Both the position numbers and the translations under genes were made by a program. From positions 4,650,001 through 4,714,000 of the forward strand of contig NZ_CP067041.1 in the NCBI RefSeq assembly GCF_016599855.1: a DNA stretch of 64,000 bases, read 5' to 3'. Below the pieces are notes generated by a model. It had not been told where the DNA came from. It saw nothing but the letters and a program-made list of their open reading frames with translations, and searched no databases. The stretch comes from Bradyrhizobium diazoefficiens. GTDB taxonomy: Bacteria > Pseudomonadota > Alphaproteobacteria > Rhizobiales > Xanthobacteraceae. Of the stretch, positions 17,580-27,402 are shown one piece after another (positions within the stretch are counted from its first letter, which is position 1; each line of letters begins with the position of its first letter).

Positions 17580-18452
17580 GTGGGATTATCCTGGCAACAA
17601 GGTCCGCTCTCAACAGGGCCGGTCGGCAAGTTCATCGTGTCTGAACCGTTGCCCAAGAAACTTTTGTACGCCGAGCGACTGCGCAGGCGTATGCGTGTGC
17701 GCTTCGGAGGGCGTTGGATCGCCGAAAGCGAGAATGTACTTCTGTTGTTCGAGCCCGGCCGCTATCCGGTGGCCTACTTCCCGGAAGCCGACGTATCTCC
17801 GCAGGTACTGGAACGCACCGAGCATACGACCCAACACGCCGATCTTGGGCCCACGTCCTGGTATAGCGTCCGGGCGGACGAGCAGCACATCGCGGCGCGA
17901 GGGGCGTGGCAGCACACTGGCCTGCGCGCGCACGCCAGCGAGTTGCATGCACGCATTGCGTTCGCTTGGCGCGCCATGGACGCTTTCTACGAAGAAGACG
18001 AACGTATCCTCGGCCACGCCGCGGATCCATACCATCGCATCGACATTCGCCAGACCTCCCGCAATCTCGTGGTCCGCCATGGCGAACGGATCGTTGCTGA
18101 CAGCAAGCGCCCGCTGGTCCTCTATGAGTCCGGTTTTGCGCCGCGCTGGTACGTTCCACGCGAGGACGTCGATGAGACTGCTCTCACGCCTGTGAAACTC
18201 CAGACATTCTGCCCTTACAAGGGACTCTGCAGCTATTACTCGATTGACGACGCGCGTCAGGCAGCATGGTCGTATCCCCACGCCTACCCTGAAGTGCGCC
18301 GCATCTCGAATTTCGTGTCGTTCGAACCTGACATCGTCACTGTGCATCTCGATGCCACCCAGCTCCGACTTGAGCCCGGTCAGGCGGTGGTTCCACACGG
18401 CCCGGACCGCAACCTCGATCTCGCCGAGTTGGACCGCGCGGCGAGTGGCTAG
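17580..18452 (+). CDS. DUF427 (tandem) protein
   Basis: 290 residues from GTG 17580, chosen because AAGGAG lies 8 bp upstream. Two DUF427 beta-rich units are visible. The first is around VRFGGRWIAESENVLLLFEPGRYPVAYFP, the second around VVRHGERIVADSKRPLVLYESGFAPRWYVP, ending FCPYKGLCSYYSI. The family is widespread in bacteria and fungi with no firmly assigned reaction. It is followed 37 bp later by the MOSC-ferredoxin reductase gene, suggesting a shared oxidative function. Confidence 0.85.
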   Translation: MGLSWQQGPLSTGPVGKFIVSEPLPKKLLYAERLRRRMRVRFGGRWIAESENVLLLFEPGRYPVAYFPEADVSPQVLERTEHTTQHADLGPTSWYSVRADEQHIAARGAWQHTGLRAHASELHARIAFAWRAMDAFYEEDERILGHAADPYHRIDIRQTSRNLVVRHGERIVADSKRPLVLYESGFAPRWYVPREDVDETALTPVKLQTFCPYKGLCSYYSIDDARQAAWSYPHAYPEVRRISNFVSFEPDIVTVHLDATQLRLEPGQAVVPHGPDRNLDLAELDRAASG

Positions 18453-18489
18453 GTTGGCTTCCGGTCCCTCACTCAAGGCGAAGCAAGAC

Positions 18490-20253
18490 ATGCCTCGACT
18501 TCTGTCGGTTAATGTCGGCCTTCCGCGCGATGTCGTGTGGAAAGGACGGACCGTGCGCACCGCGGTCTGGAAAGATCCCATCCAAGGCCGTTGCTGGGTA
18601 AGCCGGCTTAATCTCGACGGAGACGGTCAAGCCGATCTCGGTGGTCATGGCGGCGAGCAGCGAGCGGTCTTTGTCTACCAGATCGAATCTTATCGCCACT
18701 GGGCGGAGCAGTTGAAGAGGACCGATTTCGTTCACGGGCAATTTGGCGAGAACTTCACGATTGAAGGATTGTCCGACGATGCCGTTTGCATAGGCGATCG
18801 CTTTCAAATTGGCGGCGCATTGTTCGAGGTCACCCAGCCTCGCGTGACATGCTATCGCGTCGGCATTCGCACGAACGAACCTCGCATGCCGGCTCTGCTG
18901 ACGTCCAGTGGACGGCCAGGCTTCTATTTCCGCGTCCTGCGGGAAGGCGAGGTCGGGGTCGGCGATGAAATCGTGAAGGTTGGCGAAGCCGCCGAGCGAA
19001 TGACCGTCGCCGAGATCAACGCGCTGCTCTATTCACCCAATCATCCGCGCGATCGATTGCAGCGCGCCTTGCGGATCGAGGCGCTTTCGCCAGGATGGCG
19101 CGGGTCGTTCGAGGCACTGCTGCGGAGTGAGACAAACGCCGACGGTAGTGGAAATGCGGGGCTGGTGCCGGCCGCCGCTGCGCATCCAGTGGCGCCGGGC
19201 TTTCAGCCGCTCAAGGTGGTGGCGATCGATCGGGAGTCTGCAGACGTCCTCTCGGTGTCGATGCGGAGTCGGGATGGAAAACCGCTGCCAGGGGCGCTGC
19301 CGGGCCAGTATGTTGTCTTGCGTCTCAGACGGACCAGCGGCAGCTCACCGCTCCTTCGCAGCTACTCGCTCTCGGGTCCGCCTTCGACGGAGAGTTATCG
19401 CGTCAGCGTGAAAATTGAGCCGAATGGGGCAGCGGGAACCTATTTGAGCGAGCATGTGCGCGTGGGCGATGTTCTCGATGTCAGCGCACCGCGCGGAACT
19501 TTTGTTCTGCAGTCTGGGAAGCGGCCCGTGGTGTTGCTGAGCGGCGGCATCGGAGCGACGCCGGTTCTGGCGATGCTGCACGCGCTGGCTGCGGCCCGCT
19601 CGGCACGGCCTGTGTTATGGCTGCACGCAGCTCGCGATCGGCAGCATCATCCGTTTGCCGCCGAAGTCCGGCGCCTCATGCCCCTGCTCACGCACGGGCG
19701 CCACTATGTTTGCTACAGCCGCCCGGACCAGCGCGACAAGATTGGCGGGGGTTTCGATGCTGCCGGCCGTCTATCTCGATCGCTCTTGGACAAGGTCGGC
19801 ATCGCGAGACAGGCGGATGTCTATATCTGCGGGCCCAATCGCTTCATGGCAGACATGAAGGAGGCGCTCGCAGAGTTAGGTGTGGCGCGCGAGCGCATTC
19901 ATACCGAAATCTTCAGTGGCGGCGAGCCGATGAACCCTGGTTTCGCCAGTACCGTGGCGCGGGCGCCCCACCCGCCCGAGGGCGACGCTAATTCCGGCCC
20001 GTTGGTCTCGTTCGCACGAAGCGGCATCGCCGCACATTGGAAGGCCTCCGGTTACCAAAGCATTCTTGAGCTGGCCGAGGCCTGTGACGTCCCGGTCCGT
20101 TGGTCGTGCCGGACCGGCGTTTGCCACAACTGCGAAAGCGGCCTTGTTTCGGGCGCGGTCGCCTATGGACCTGAGCCACTCGATCAGCCGGCCCGAGGCA
20201 ACCTCCTCATTTGCTGCTCACAACCCACGAGTGACGTCGTCATCGATTTGTGA
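18490..20253 (+). CDS. MOSC domain fused to ferredoxin-NAD(P) reductase and 2Fe-2S ferredoxin
   Basis: 587 residues from ATG 18490. Residues 1-155 are a YiiM-type MOSC domain (DGDGQADLGGHGGEQRAVF; GQFGENFTIEGL; a conserved Cys in RVTCYRVG). A 3-alpha linker follows (about 165-215). FAD binding is at LLRSYSLSGPP and NAD(P) binding at VVLLSGGIGATPVLAML. The C-terminal plant-type 2Fe-2S motif uses Cys540, 545, 548 and 576 (CRTGVCHNC...CCSQP). MOSC domains bind the molybdenum cofactor through Cys, so this is a self-contained electron-transfer chain to a Mo centre, perhaps reducing N-hydroxylated compounds. It is cytoplasmic. Confidence 0.88.
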   Translation: MPRLLSVNVGLPRDVVWKGRTVRTAVWKDPIQGRCWVSRLNLDGDGQADLGGHGGEQRAVFVYQIESYRHWAEQLKRTDFVHGQFGENFTIEGLSDDAVCIGDRFQIGGALFEVTQPRVTCYRVGIRTNEPRMPALLTSSGRPGFYFRVLREGEVGVGDEIVKVGEAAERMTVAEINALLYSPNHPRDRLQRALRIEALSPGWRGSFEALLRSETNADGSGNAGLVPAAAAHPVAPGFQPLKVVAIDRESADVLSVSMRSRDGKPLPGALPGQYVVLRLRRTSGSSPLLRSYSLSGPPSTESYRVSVKIEPNGAAGTYLSEHVRVGDVLDVSAPRGTFVLQSGKRPVVLLSGGIGATPVLAMLHALAAARSARPVLWLHAARDRQHHPFAAEVRRLMPLLTHGRHYVCYSRPDQRDKIGGGFDAAGRLSRSLLDKVGIARQADVYICGPNRFMADMKEALAELGVARERIHTEIFSGGEPMNPGFASTVARAPHPPEGDANSGPLVSFARSGIAAHWKASGYQSILELAEACDVPVRWSCRTGVCHNCESGLVSGAVAYGPEPLDQPARGNLLICCSQPTSDVVIDL

Positions 20254-20274
20254 ATCCTGAAAAGGGGTGAGGCG

Positions 20275-20730
20275 ATGAATGCAACCAGCACGGCCGTCGT
20301 GAAGTTCTCCGTCGAAGTCGTTACATTGCCGGTGAGCGACGTCGATCGCTCGCTGCGGTTCTATGTTGACCGGGCCGGCTTCACGCTCGATGTCGACTAT
20401 GCGCCGAACAACACCTTCCGCGTCGTACAGCTCACGCCGCCGGGATCAGCCTGCTCGATTCAAATCGGCAAGGGACTGACCAACGCGGCTGCGGGATCCG
20501 TTCGCAACACCTATCTCGTGGTCACCGATCTTGAGGCCGCACGGAGTTGCCTGATCGAACGCGGGGTCGACGTCAGTGCAATCCGGCACAAGGTCCCCAT
20601 CGATGCCTGGGATGGAAGGTTCGCACCCGGACCCGACCCCGCGCGCAGGGACTACGCCAGCTTCGCCAACTTCTCGGATCCGGACGGCAACAGTTGGGTG
20701 CTGCAGGAACGCGGCTATCGGAAACCCTAA
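20275..20730 (+). CDS. VOC (glyoxalase/bleomycin-resistance) family protein
   Basis: A 151-residue protein starting 21 bp after the MOSC-reductase gene with an AAGGGG site. The beta-alpha-beta-beta-beta halves are visible: VEVVTLPVSDVDRSLRFYVD and NTYLVVTDLEAARSCLIERG, ending FSDPDGNSWVLQER. The metal-ligand Glu/His positions are typical of VOC dioxygenases and glyoxalase-like enzymes, but the substrate cannot be read. It is probably the last gene of the DUF427-MOSC operon. Confidence 0.82.
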   Translation: MNATSTAVVKFSVEVVTLPVSDVDRSLRFYVDRAGFTLDVDYAPNNTFRVVQLTPPGSACSIQIGKGLTNAAAGSVRNTYLVVTDLEAARSCLIERGVDVSAIRHKVPIDAWDGRFAPGPDPARRDYASFANFSDPDGNSWVLQERGYRKP

Positions 20731-20896
20731 CGTGCCGTTCTCTGGCCCGCCGCTGACCGGCGAACACCGAGACGTCGGGTTGGCGCATCGGCGAAGTGGC
20801 GCCACGTCGCGCTGATATCCGCTCAGGCGGAGTACAGCGGCCACGATTTGTTCGGCGTGAGTCAGGAAGATCATCGTTTACACCGGTCTTTCCGCC

Positions 20897-21440
20897 CTAA
20901 CCCCGCGCCCGCCGCAGCACGGCTTGCAACCGTTCTCTTTCCTTTCCCCACCGGTCGTTCTCGGCCCGGGAGGGCTTCTCGAGAGCCTCGGCTTCGGCCT
21001 GGATCGCGCCGGTCCGCTTCGCGTGCTCGCGGTCGGCCCTGTCGAGCGCCGTCTGCGCTTTCGCCGTCGCCTTCTCGCGCCGCTCCCGCTCCCTCTGCGC
21101 AGCGATCTCCTCGCGCCGGCGCTCGGCTTCGCGCCGCTTTTGCTCCTTCTCGAAATCGGCGGCGGCCTTTCGGGCGTCACGTTCTCTGATGGCGGGAGCG
21201 GCTCGCTTCGCCGGCTTCGCCCGACGCCTTTCCCGGCTGGCCCCGTTCTGGCCGGATCCCAGATCCGACGGGGAGATGGGAGTGCTCCGCGAAACGCCCG
21301 TTCGAGCCCGCCTGCCTGAGCACCCCGCCCGGCCTGGACATCGTCGCGGCGATTGCCTCGGGGTCGTCCTCGCCGGTGGCCTTGACCGCCCCTGCGCGCG
21401 ACGCGATCGACGTTCTGCGGGCCGGGACGAAGGAACGGCC
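20897..21440 (-). pseudogene. Truncated, frameshifted paralogue of the coiled-coil protein at 46243-46863
   Basis: One frame reads DDPEAIAATMSRPGGVLRQAGSNGRFAEHSHLP, matching the middle of the intact protein at 46243-46863. Around 21270 the match moves to another frame, which then continues as a long Glu/Arg/Lys coiled coil (EKEQKRREAERRREE) to the end at 20897. The first ~40 residues of the family (KTYRTSLGFFDQAVAAPSMKAAL) are missing. It is a decayed relic, and it shows that this Ku-linked family was once present twice. Confidence 0.6.
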
Positions 21441-21479
21441 CTTGGCTCGAACAAAGGAACTGAGTGATATGAGGAGCAA

Positions 21480-21983
21480 GCGATGACGTAGCCCCTATCA
21501 ACAATTTCCAGCCGAGGTCTGCGAGAGGATGAGACGAGATGGAGGTTCGGTCTTCCCGGCGCATGCGAACACTGGTGACCCAAATGGCCCAATCGAGGCC
21601 TGTCCGCTAACGAGAACGCACGCGCGCTGATATCCATGGTGGCCCGGAGCAAATGCTCCAATCAAAGGCCGGATACATTGATGCAAGACCGCTTACCGCC
21701 AGCTTGGCAAAACCACTTGCAACGCACGGCCGGACCATACAAATGGGTCATAAGCGGCGATTACGCTCGGCCCGAGCTATGTCCGGTAAATCCTAGCAAG
21801 CCCACCTAGGCGCTCCAGCACTAATGCCACGAAATTTATTCGGCATGCTGCAATCTTCGCGAGAGAATGGCGACTGACTGAAAAAGCTAGTCGAAGGCTA
21901 AGCAACTTTTTGGTTTATTGCAAGATGATGTATTATCAAGCGTGTAGGCAATAGCCCACGAACCGCCTCTTGCGCCGATGCAA
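21480..21983. other. Intergenic stretch, AT-richer toward the right, no gene seen
   Basis: About 500 bp without a convincing reading frame. Base composition falls noticeably from 21,780 onward (AACTTTTTGGTTTATTGC near 21,905), marking the left edge of the lower-GC protease/hydrolase module. Confidence 0.5.
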
Positions 21984-22226
21984 TCAGATCATCACGCAAT
22001 AGATGGCCTCAAAACCCTGGAGCGTATCCTCGCCCCGCCGACGACAGGCTTCCGCTGCTTCGAGTGCGCACTTGCGGTAAGCCATCCAGGTAGTGCTTCC
22101 TCGCGAACCGAATTCGACCGTGCTGCGTAGAACGTCCAAGCTTGCCAAGGGATCTGTCAGCGGGTTCAGCGGGTTGCTCTCAACGATCACGCAACGACCG
22201 TTGAAGGCGGTAATCTCGACGTCCAT
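21984..22226 (-). CDS. Hypothetical 80-aa protein
   Basis: The frame reads MDVEITAFNGRCVIVESNPLNPLTDP and ends QGFEAIYCVMI. No motif, membrane segment or signal peptide is seen. Amino-acid usage looks natural rather than Arg-heavy like antisense frames elsewhere. It points away from the lipase gene at 22411 with a 184-bp gap. Whether it is real is uncertain. Confidence 0.35.
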   Translation of the reverse strand: MDVEITAFNGRCVIVESNPLNPLTDPLASLDVLRSTVEFGSRGSTTWMAYRKCALEAAEACRRRGEDTLQGFEAIYCVMI

Positions 22227-22410
22227 CTATTTCCGGGAGTTCGCCGCTGGCCTTCCATACGCCAGGATAAAATCGAACTCGCCGGAAAAAAAAGAAATCG
22301 GTTTTAGCGGTCGTAAGGTACAGCCTGGCTTCTCAGGACACATGTTCTGTATTATGCTGGAGATAGAATAAGGTACTGCATTGCATCCAAAGATTTAATC
22401 GGATTGATCG

Positions 22411-23907
22411 ATGTTCATCCTTCGATTGTTTCGACTAGCGTTGATTTGCGTGTTCGCATTAGGGACCGCCTCGATCTCGAGAGCCGACGGTCCACAGCGT
22501 CCGCTCGTTTTCATTCCCGGAATTCTGGGTTCCGAACTGACTGACGGTTCGGGAAACGTGATCTGGGGGAATAGGAATTCGTTATCGAACTACTCCAGGC
22601 TTGAGGTTTTACCCGATAGTGGTGGTAAGGGCCTGAAGGCCTCGGGCCTCATCTCCAGCATCAATGTCTTGGGCCCTTTTTGGACGATCCACCAGTATGA
22701 CGACCTTTTAGGACTGCTGCGGGATCTAGGATTTGAAGACGGCAAGACCCTCTTTCCTTTTCCGTACGATTGGCGCCTGAGCAATTTCGAGACGGCAAAA
22801 AGGCTCGAAACCTTCGTGACCAGCACTCCGGCCTTGAAGGACGGGAATTTCGACATCGTTGCCCACAGCATGGGCGGACTGGTCACCCGCATCTGGATGG
22901 CTGAGCATGGTGGTGCCGGCAAGGTGCACAAGGTGATCTACTTGGGCACACCCTTTCTTGGAAGCATGAACTCCCTCGACACGATCTCGAACGGATGGGG
23001 CTCTTTCGCCAATGTGGTGGCTGGTGGCTTGCCGACGATCCGACGCGTAACGCTTTCCTTCCCGTCTATTTACGAATTGTTCCCCGCCTATCCCGACTGC
23101 TGCAGAGAAGGGACGAAGGAGAAGTTCTCCCCCTTCGATATTCTCGACGCGAACAACTGGAAGAGCGGGTGGCTTCCTGACGAATACCGCCCGGGCGGAT
23201 CGCGCCGGCAGGTACTAGTCGACGGCCTCGCGAGCGCTCGTAGACTGAGCTCGATCATAGCGAAACCTCCGGCAGTTCACGAGATCAAGGTCACGGGCGA
23301 CATCCTCGACACCAAGTTGTGGCTATACACGGCCGACCGGGCGTCGAGTCCCGACCATTGGACCTTCACCAGCAGCCGAGGCGACGGAACAGTCCCAATC
23401 TGGAGCGCGGCCGCCACCTTCAAGAACCTTGAAGGAACGGATCCTTCTTTTGTAGAGCACTCGACCATCTTCGCCGACAAGTATGTGAGAAGCAGGATAG
23501 CGCGCGAGCTCGTACCGGGCGTCGCTCCGCCGGTCGCGGCGGCCACATTAGGCGAAGTGGTGACTTCGGACGGAGTCCGTCATCTCTCGAAAGTCCGCGC
23601 GAGGATCGAACCGCCCATTGTCGCACCCGGCAAGGATGCTGAAATTCTGGTTGAGCTGACTTTTGAAGAGAGCACAGCCATAGGCGCCATGATCCCGGTC
23701 GCGGAAATCGTCCGCGATGCGGCCGTCGATCCGATCGCGATTTCGGACGCCAGCTCCGTGGAAGATCTCGACAATCATCGTTTGAGCTACCGTGGCGTGC
23801 TGACCGCACCGGCGAAAGAGGACACGTTCGAAGTGAGAGTGACGATCGCCGACCAGGGCACGACGTCGGTCTATCTCATGGTTGCCGAAGAAACATCGAA
23901 AAAATGA
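22411..23907 (+). CDS. Exported LCAT-like acyl hydrolase/acyltransferase
   Basis: A 498-residue protein with a signal peptide (residues 1-25, cleavage near SRA-DG). RPLVFIPGILGSELTD is the LCAT/PGAP1-type oxyanion region. The nucleophile is Ser153 in AHSMGG, the acid Asp325 in SSRGDGTVPIWS and the base His350 in FVEHSTIF. Residues 390-498 form an extra beta-rich C-terminal domain. It likely acts on phospholipid or other acyl esters in the periplasm or outside the cell. It is followed 32 bp later by a lipoprotein gene in the same transcript, and faces two protease genes. Base composition is lower in GC than the catabolic genes. Confidence 0.85.
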   Translation: MFILRLFRLALICVFALGTASISRADGPQRPLVFIPGILGSELTDGSGNVIWGNRNSLSNYSRLEVLPDSGGKGLKASGLISSINVLGPFWTIHQYDDLLGLLRDLGFEDGKTLFPFPYDWRLSNFETAKRLETFVTSTPALKDGNFDIVAHSMGGLVTRIWMAEHGGAGKVHKVIYLGTPFLGSMNSLDTISNGWGSFANVVAGGLPTIRRVTLSFPSIYELFPAYPDCCREGTKEKFSPFDILDANNWKSGWLPDEYRPGGSRRQVLVDGLASARRLSSIIAKPPAVHEIKVTGDILDTKLWLYTADRASSPDHWTFTSSRGDGTVPIWSAAATFKNLEGTDPSFVEHSTIFADKYVRSRIARELVPGVAPPVAAATLGEVVTSDGVRHLSKVRARIEPPIVAPGKDAEILVELTFEESTAIGAMIPVAEIVRDAAVDPIAISDASSVEDLDNHRLSYRGVLTAPAKEDTFEVRVTIADQGTTSVYLMVAEETSKK

Positions 23908-23939
23908 AATGAAGGCAGCGGGGGCTGCAGGGGGCTTAA

Positions 23940-25136
23940 ATGCGAAGAACCTTGAGGAATGCGGTTTCGCTTCTCAGTGCGACCGCATTGCTAGGCTGCG
24001 CGACGGTACCGGAGCTCGAGCAGGATGGCGTCTCCATCTCGGACATCGTTCAGCGGGTGAAGTGCGAGCTCGCCTTCGCCATGCCGGACCCGCAGCCAGC
24101 GTACCCGACGGGTCGCTATCAATGGATGCGTGATTGGACCGCCAAGGTGGACCTAACCTTGATAACGAACAATCAGGCCTCACTCACCCCCAGCATTGCG
24201 GTACTTCATCAAATGCCTCCGGCCGTACTGACAGGAATAGGTACTTTCGGCCAGATGTTCGGCGTTTCCGCGGGTGGCGGCGTGGCGACGACGGCGATTC
24301 GGAACGAAAGCCTCAGTTTCACCGTCGCGTTCAAGGAGTTGAGAGCGGAGAGAAACCGTCTGGCGTGCGACCTGCCGAATGCCCCTGATCTTTATGGCAG
24401 GCTTGGATTGCAGGAGTGGATCGCGTCCGCATTAGCGCCTGTCGCAACCTCTCAGTTGCGCATCGGACATCATCCGCCCCCCAATGGAAAGTCACTTCCT
24501 GCTCCTCCGGTGCCGGTCGCTGCAGCGGAAACTCCGAAGCAGATCCTTCAACAAAAAAAAGCACTGGTGGAATTTTGGGATGGCGTGGTGAAGGACCATG
24601 CGAAGGCGGTGGACGACCATGCGAAGGCGGTGAATTCAGGGGCCGATCTCAAGGACATACAGATCGCGTACGACGAAGCCTTCATCGTGAACAGAGCTAT
24701 CGCGAAGACGGCCGCGGAGTATGGGAAGGCCGCGATCGCCTACAAGAACGCAAAGGCAGCCGACCCGAAGGATCCGGAGTTGGACGGCCTTCTCCAGGCC
24801 GCGAAGAACGCCAACGACGAGGCGGCGAAAGCCAAGCAGGACGTTGCGACGGCAATCGAGGGATTGCCTCACGATCCACCGATAGATTCGATCGGGCATC
24901 AGGTGCAGTTCGTCGTGCTGAGCAGCGCCAATGTTGCTCCCCATTGGAGCTTGGTCAGCTTCAAGGGGCCGTCAAATGCCGGTAACCTCGCCGCCGCGTC
25001 GAGGACGAACACTCATACTCTTATCATCGCCTTGGGCGCGCCGGCGGTGCCGGGTACCGTCAAACCAAGCGAGGAACAGATCCGTCAGCTCAACAATCAG
25101 CACCTCGACGCACTTCGTGCTCCTCTTGGCCAATAG
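23940..25136 (+). CDS. Lipoprotein with helical repeat region, unknown function
   Basis: A 398-residue protein. The N-terminus RTLRNAVSLLSATALLGC ends in a lipobox (L-L-G-C, Cys20), so it should be lipidated after cleavage by signal peptidase II. Residues 60-180 are a compact unknown domain. Residues 205-310 are Ala/Lys/Asp-rich helix with a short tandem (DHAKAVDDHAKAVN), probably a coiled coil. The C-terminus (about 315-398) is a predicted beta domain. I do not recognise the family. It ends 1 bp before the stop of the convergent subtilase gene, with no terminator between. Confidence 0.75.
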   Translation: MRRTLRNAVSLLSATALLGCATVPELEQDGVSISDIVQRVKCELAFAMPDPQPAYPTGRYQWMRDWTAKVDLTLITNNQASLTPSIAVLHQMPPAVLTGIGTFGQMFGVSAGGGVATTAIRNESLSFTVAFKELRAERNRLACDLPNAPDLYGRLGLQEWIASALAPVATSQLRIGHHPPPNGKSLPAPPVPVAAAETPKQILQQKKALVEFWDGVVKDHAKAVDDHAKAVNSGADLKDIQIAYDEAFIVNRAIAKTAAEYGKAAIAYKNAKAADPKDPELDGLLQAAKNANDEAAKAKQDVATAIEGLPHDPPIDSIGHQVQFVVLSSANVAPHWSLVSFKGPSNAGNLAAASRTNTHTLIIALGAPAVPGTVKPSEEQIRQLNNQHLDALRAPLGQ

Positions 25137-25137
25137 C

Positions 25138-27402
25138 TCAAGGCGCAGGAACGTAGTCGAGCACCGCGCTACCCGGAATGGAACTGGTGTCTCCGGTTTC
25201 AACGTCGCGAAACTCAAAGACGACCTGGTCAAGCATGGATTTGTCGCAGAACTTCCTTTCGAGGCCCGACGGTTTTGTGTCATCGTCGTTCGAGAACAGC
25301 AGGAGATCATTGGTACCGTTTCTGGCGACTTTTTTAACGGTATCGAAGCTCAGTTTGTCTCCCGCGCGACATTCGACCTCGCCGATGGTAGATCGGTTCA
25401 TGAGCCTTCCGTAGCGGATATTTCGCGATTTGCCGCCGCTCGGATCGGCAAGCTCCAATATGTCGTTGTCGACACTGAGTACCTTCACGATATTCAGGAT
25501 CCCGGAGGAGTAGACGTCGTCGCGAAGTTCCCAGTTGTAGTCCGAACCCATTTGGATGCGGGCCTTGACGAGCCCCGGCCGCCCGGCGAGTTTGGGGCTG
25601 TTCATCAAGAGTGCTGCAACGAACGAGACGAGCGGCGCCGAGAACGAGGTCCCAGTCTCGTTCCGTGCCACGATGCCGCTGGCACGTCCATCGCTATCAA
25701 GGCGCAATTCATACGACGGAACGGTGCAGCCCGGCGCCAAAACGTCGACGGCCAGGCCCTTGTTGGAGAAGAGTGCAAGCTTGCCGTCCGCGTCGTGCGC
25801 TCCCACGGAAACCACGGCGCCCGAGGTGGTATCGAGTGGGGCGCTCTTGCCGCCGAACGCGGCCGGATACACGGCATCTTTACCCACCAACTTGTTTCCG
25901 TCGTTTCCCGCGGCGACGACGAAGACGCGCCCTTTCCCCTTGTTGCTTACGATGTCATCCCATCCCGGGATCTTGTCGGTGGACGAAAGGCTCAAATTGA
26001 CGACGTTGAATTCGTTGCCCGCAGCGGCGGCGAACCTGAGCGCCTTTTCGATGTGCCCCGTGTTGATGCTAGGATTCACCGTATCGAGCGCCACGAGGCT
26101 TGCGAATCCAAGTCGCATCGGCAGGTGCACCACACGCCGCAATTCTTCGACCGGCCGACCTCCGAGCGCCAAAGCCGCAACCGATAGCCCGTGCGAACGA
26201 TGTTTGAAGACGATCGAAGTCGCACTTGAAGTGCGACCGTTTACGCCGCTGAGATTTACGCCGGCCCATCCCCCATTTCCCTTCACGCCGTCTTCGTTCT
26301 TGTCCCATTGCGGATCGGGATCGCTCATCTGATTCAGTCGATGGAAATAGAATGGATCGAAAACTAGTCCTGTAGAATCGGTTCTGATCGGATCGCTGAA
26401 GTCGAAGCCGGTATCGACGATCAGGATACGCCTTCCCTCTTGGTCTTGGTTTATTCCATTCAAGCTGGCCACTCGCAGAAAATCGCGCACGCTGTAGGGC
26501 CAGGAATCACCTTTGCGTTCGGCCGCTTTCGAGCAACTCTCTCCGAACTGTTGCACATCCTCGATTTCGGTAACGAACTTCAGTTGCCCTTCGATGTTCT
26601 GAAGTTGCGGGATCGCGGTGCGAACCGTATCTTCCGTCACGCCGGTTCGGATTGCAATGCGCACGTCCTTGGGTTCAACATCCGTGCCCGCCCTAGCGAG
26701 TTGGGTCAACGCCGGTACAGTCACCTCCTTGACCATGTTCGGCTTCGTAATCTGGGGATTGGCTGCCGCGATCTGAACGGCGTTGCGGCAAGAAGCAATG
26801 TCTCCTGGCAAGGAAGCATTGGGGGTTGAAGAGCAGATCGTTTTCCAAGCGGTATCATAGCTCTTGGAATTATCGGTGAACGCCGTTGCGTAGGTCTGCT
26901 GAACGTCTCTTCTGAGGGTAGGATCATTGACGACGCGCTCGAACACTCCGGTGTCGAACGGGACTGCGAGTTCCTTGGTAAGTTTTTCCACGCCTTTCGG
27001 AGCGGGCAAAGTAACGTCCTCTACGAACTTGCCGCACGCCGGGACTTCCAGGGCTTTTTGTTCGGGAAGCGCATGCAGGTCCCCGGGGCTCAGCCCCGCG
27101 TTTCTCTCGAGCAGTATCTTCTCATATACCGGGTGTATCTTGAAGTTGCCGGGTGGTCGGCCGCACTTTTCCGCGACGAATTGAGCGATATCCGTTCCCT
27201 TGGGAAAGACGACGATCTGCGGTGCGCCGAGTTCGGCCACCCCCTTGATCAGACCGACGTCCGTAGCCGTAGGTCGTGGGACGACCGCCACCAACTCACT
27301 CGGTCTGTTGGCTATCTTCAGACCGGCGGCCTGCAACGTGGATCCCGAACACCAAACGATGGCAACCGCCGCGATCGAGAGGCTATCTGCAATTCTCGGC
27401 AT
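25138..27402 (-). CDS. Exported subtilisin-like (S8) serine protease with large N-terminal domain
   Basis: 754 residues from ATG 27402, chosen because it begins a signal peptide (MPRIADSLSIAAVAIVW, cleavage near QAA). Residues 30-310 are an unknown Cys-containing domain or propeptide. The S8 core has Asp330 (ILIVDTGFDFSD), His404 (HRSHGLSVAALALGG), oxyanion Asn500 (VVAAGNDG) and Ser586 (GTSFSAPLV). About 110 residues follow the core. The start overlaps the end of the upstream trypsin-like gene by 20 bp, so the two are translated together. It probably acts in the periplasm or is secreted. Confidence 0.87.
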   Translation of the reverse strand: MPRIADSLSIAAVAIVWCSGSTLQAAGLKIANRPSELVAVVPRPTATDVGLIKGVAELGAPQIVVFPKGTDIAQFVAEKCGRPPGNFKIHPVYEKILLERNAGLSPGDLHALPEQKALEVPACGKFVEDVTLPAPKGVEKLTKELAVPFDTGVFERVVNDPTLRRDVQQTYATAFTDNSKSYDTAWKTICSSTPNASLPGDIASCRNAVQIAAANPQITKPNMVKEVTVPALTQLARAGTDVEPKDVRIAIRTGVTEDTVRTAIPQLQNIEGQLKFVTEIEDVQQFGESCSKAAERKGDSWPYSVRDFLRVASLNGINQDQEGRRILIVDTGFDFSDPIRTDSTGLVFDPFYFHRLNQMSDPDPQWDKNEDGVKGNGGWAGVNLSGVNGRTSSATSIVFKHRSHGLSVAALALGGRPVEELRRVVHLPMRLGFASLVALDTVNPSINTGHIEKALRFAAAAGNEFNVVNLSLSSTDKIPGWDDIVSNKGKGRVFVVAAGNDGNKLVGKDAVYPAAFGGKSAPLDTTSGAVVSVGAHDADGKLALFSNKGLAVDVLAPGCTVPSYELRLDSDGRASGIVARNETGTSFSAPLVSFVAALLMNSPKLAGRPGLVKARIQMGSDYNWELRDDVYSSGILNIVKVLSVDNDILELADPSGGKSRNIRYGRLMNRSTIGEVECRAGDKLSFDTVKKVARNGTNDLLLFSNDDDTKPSGLERKFCDKSMLDQVVFEFRDVETGDTSSIPGSAVLDYVPAP

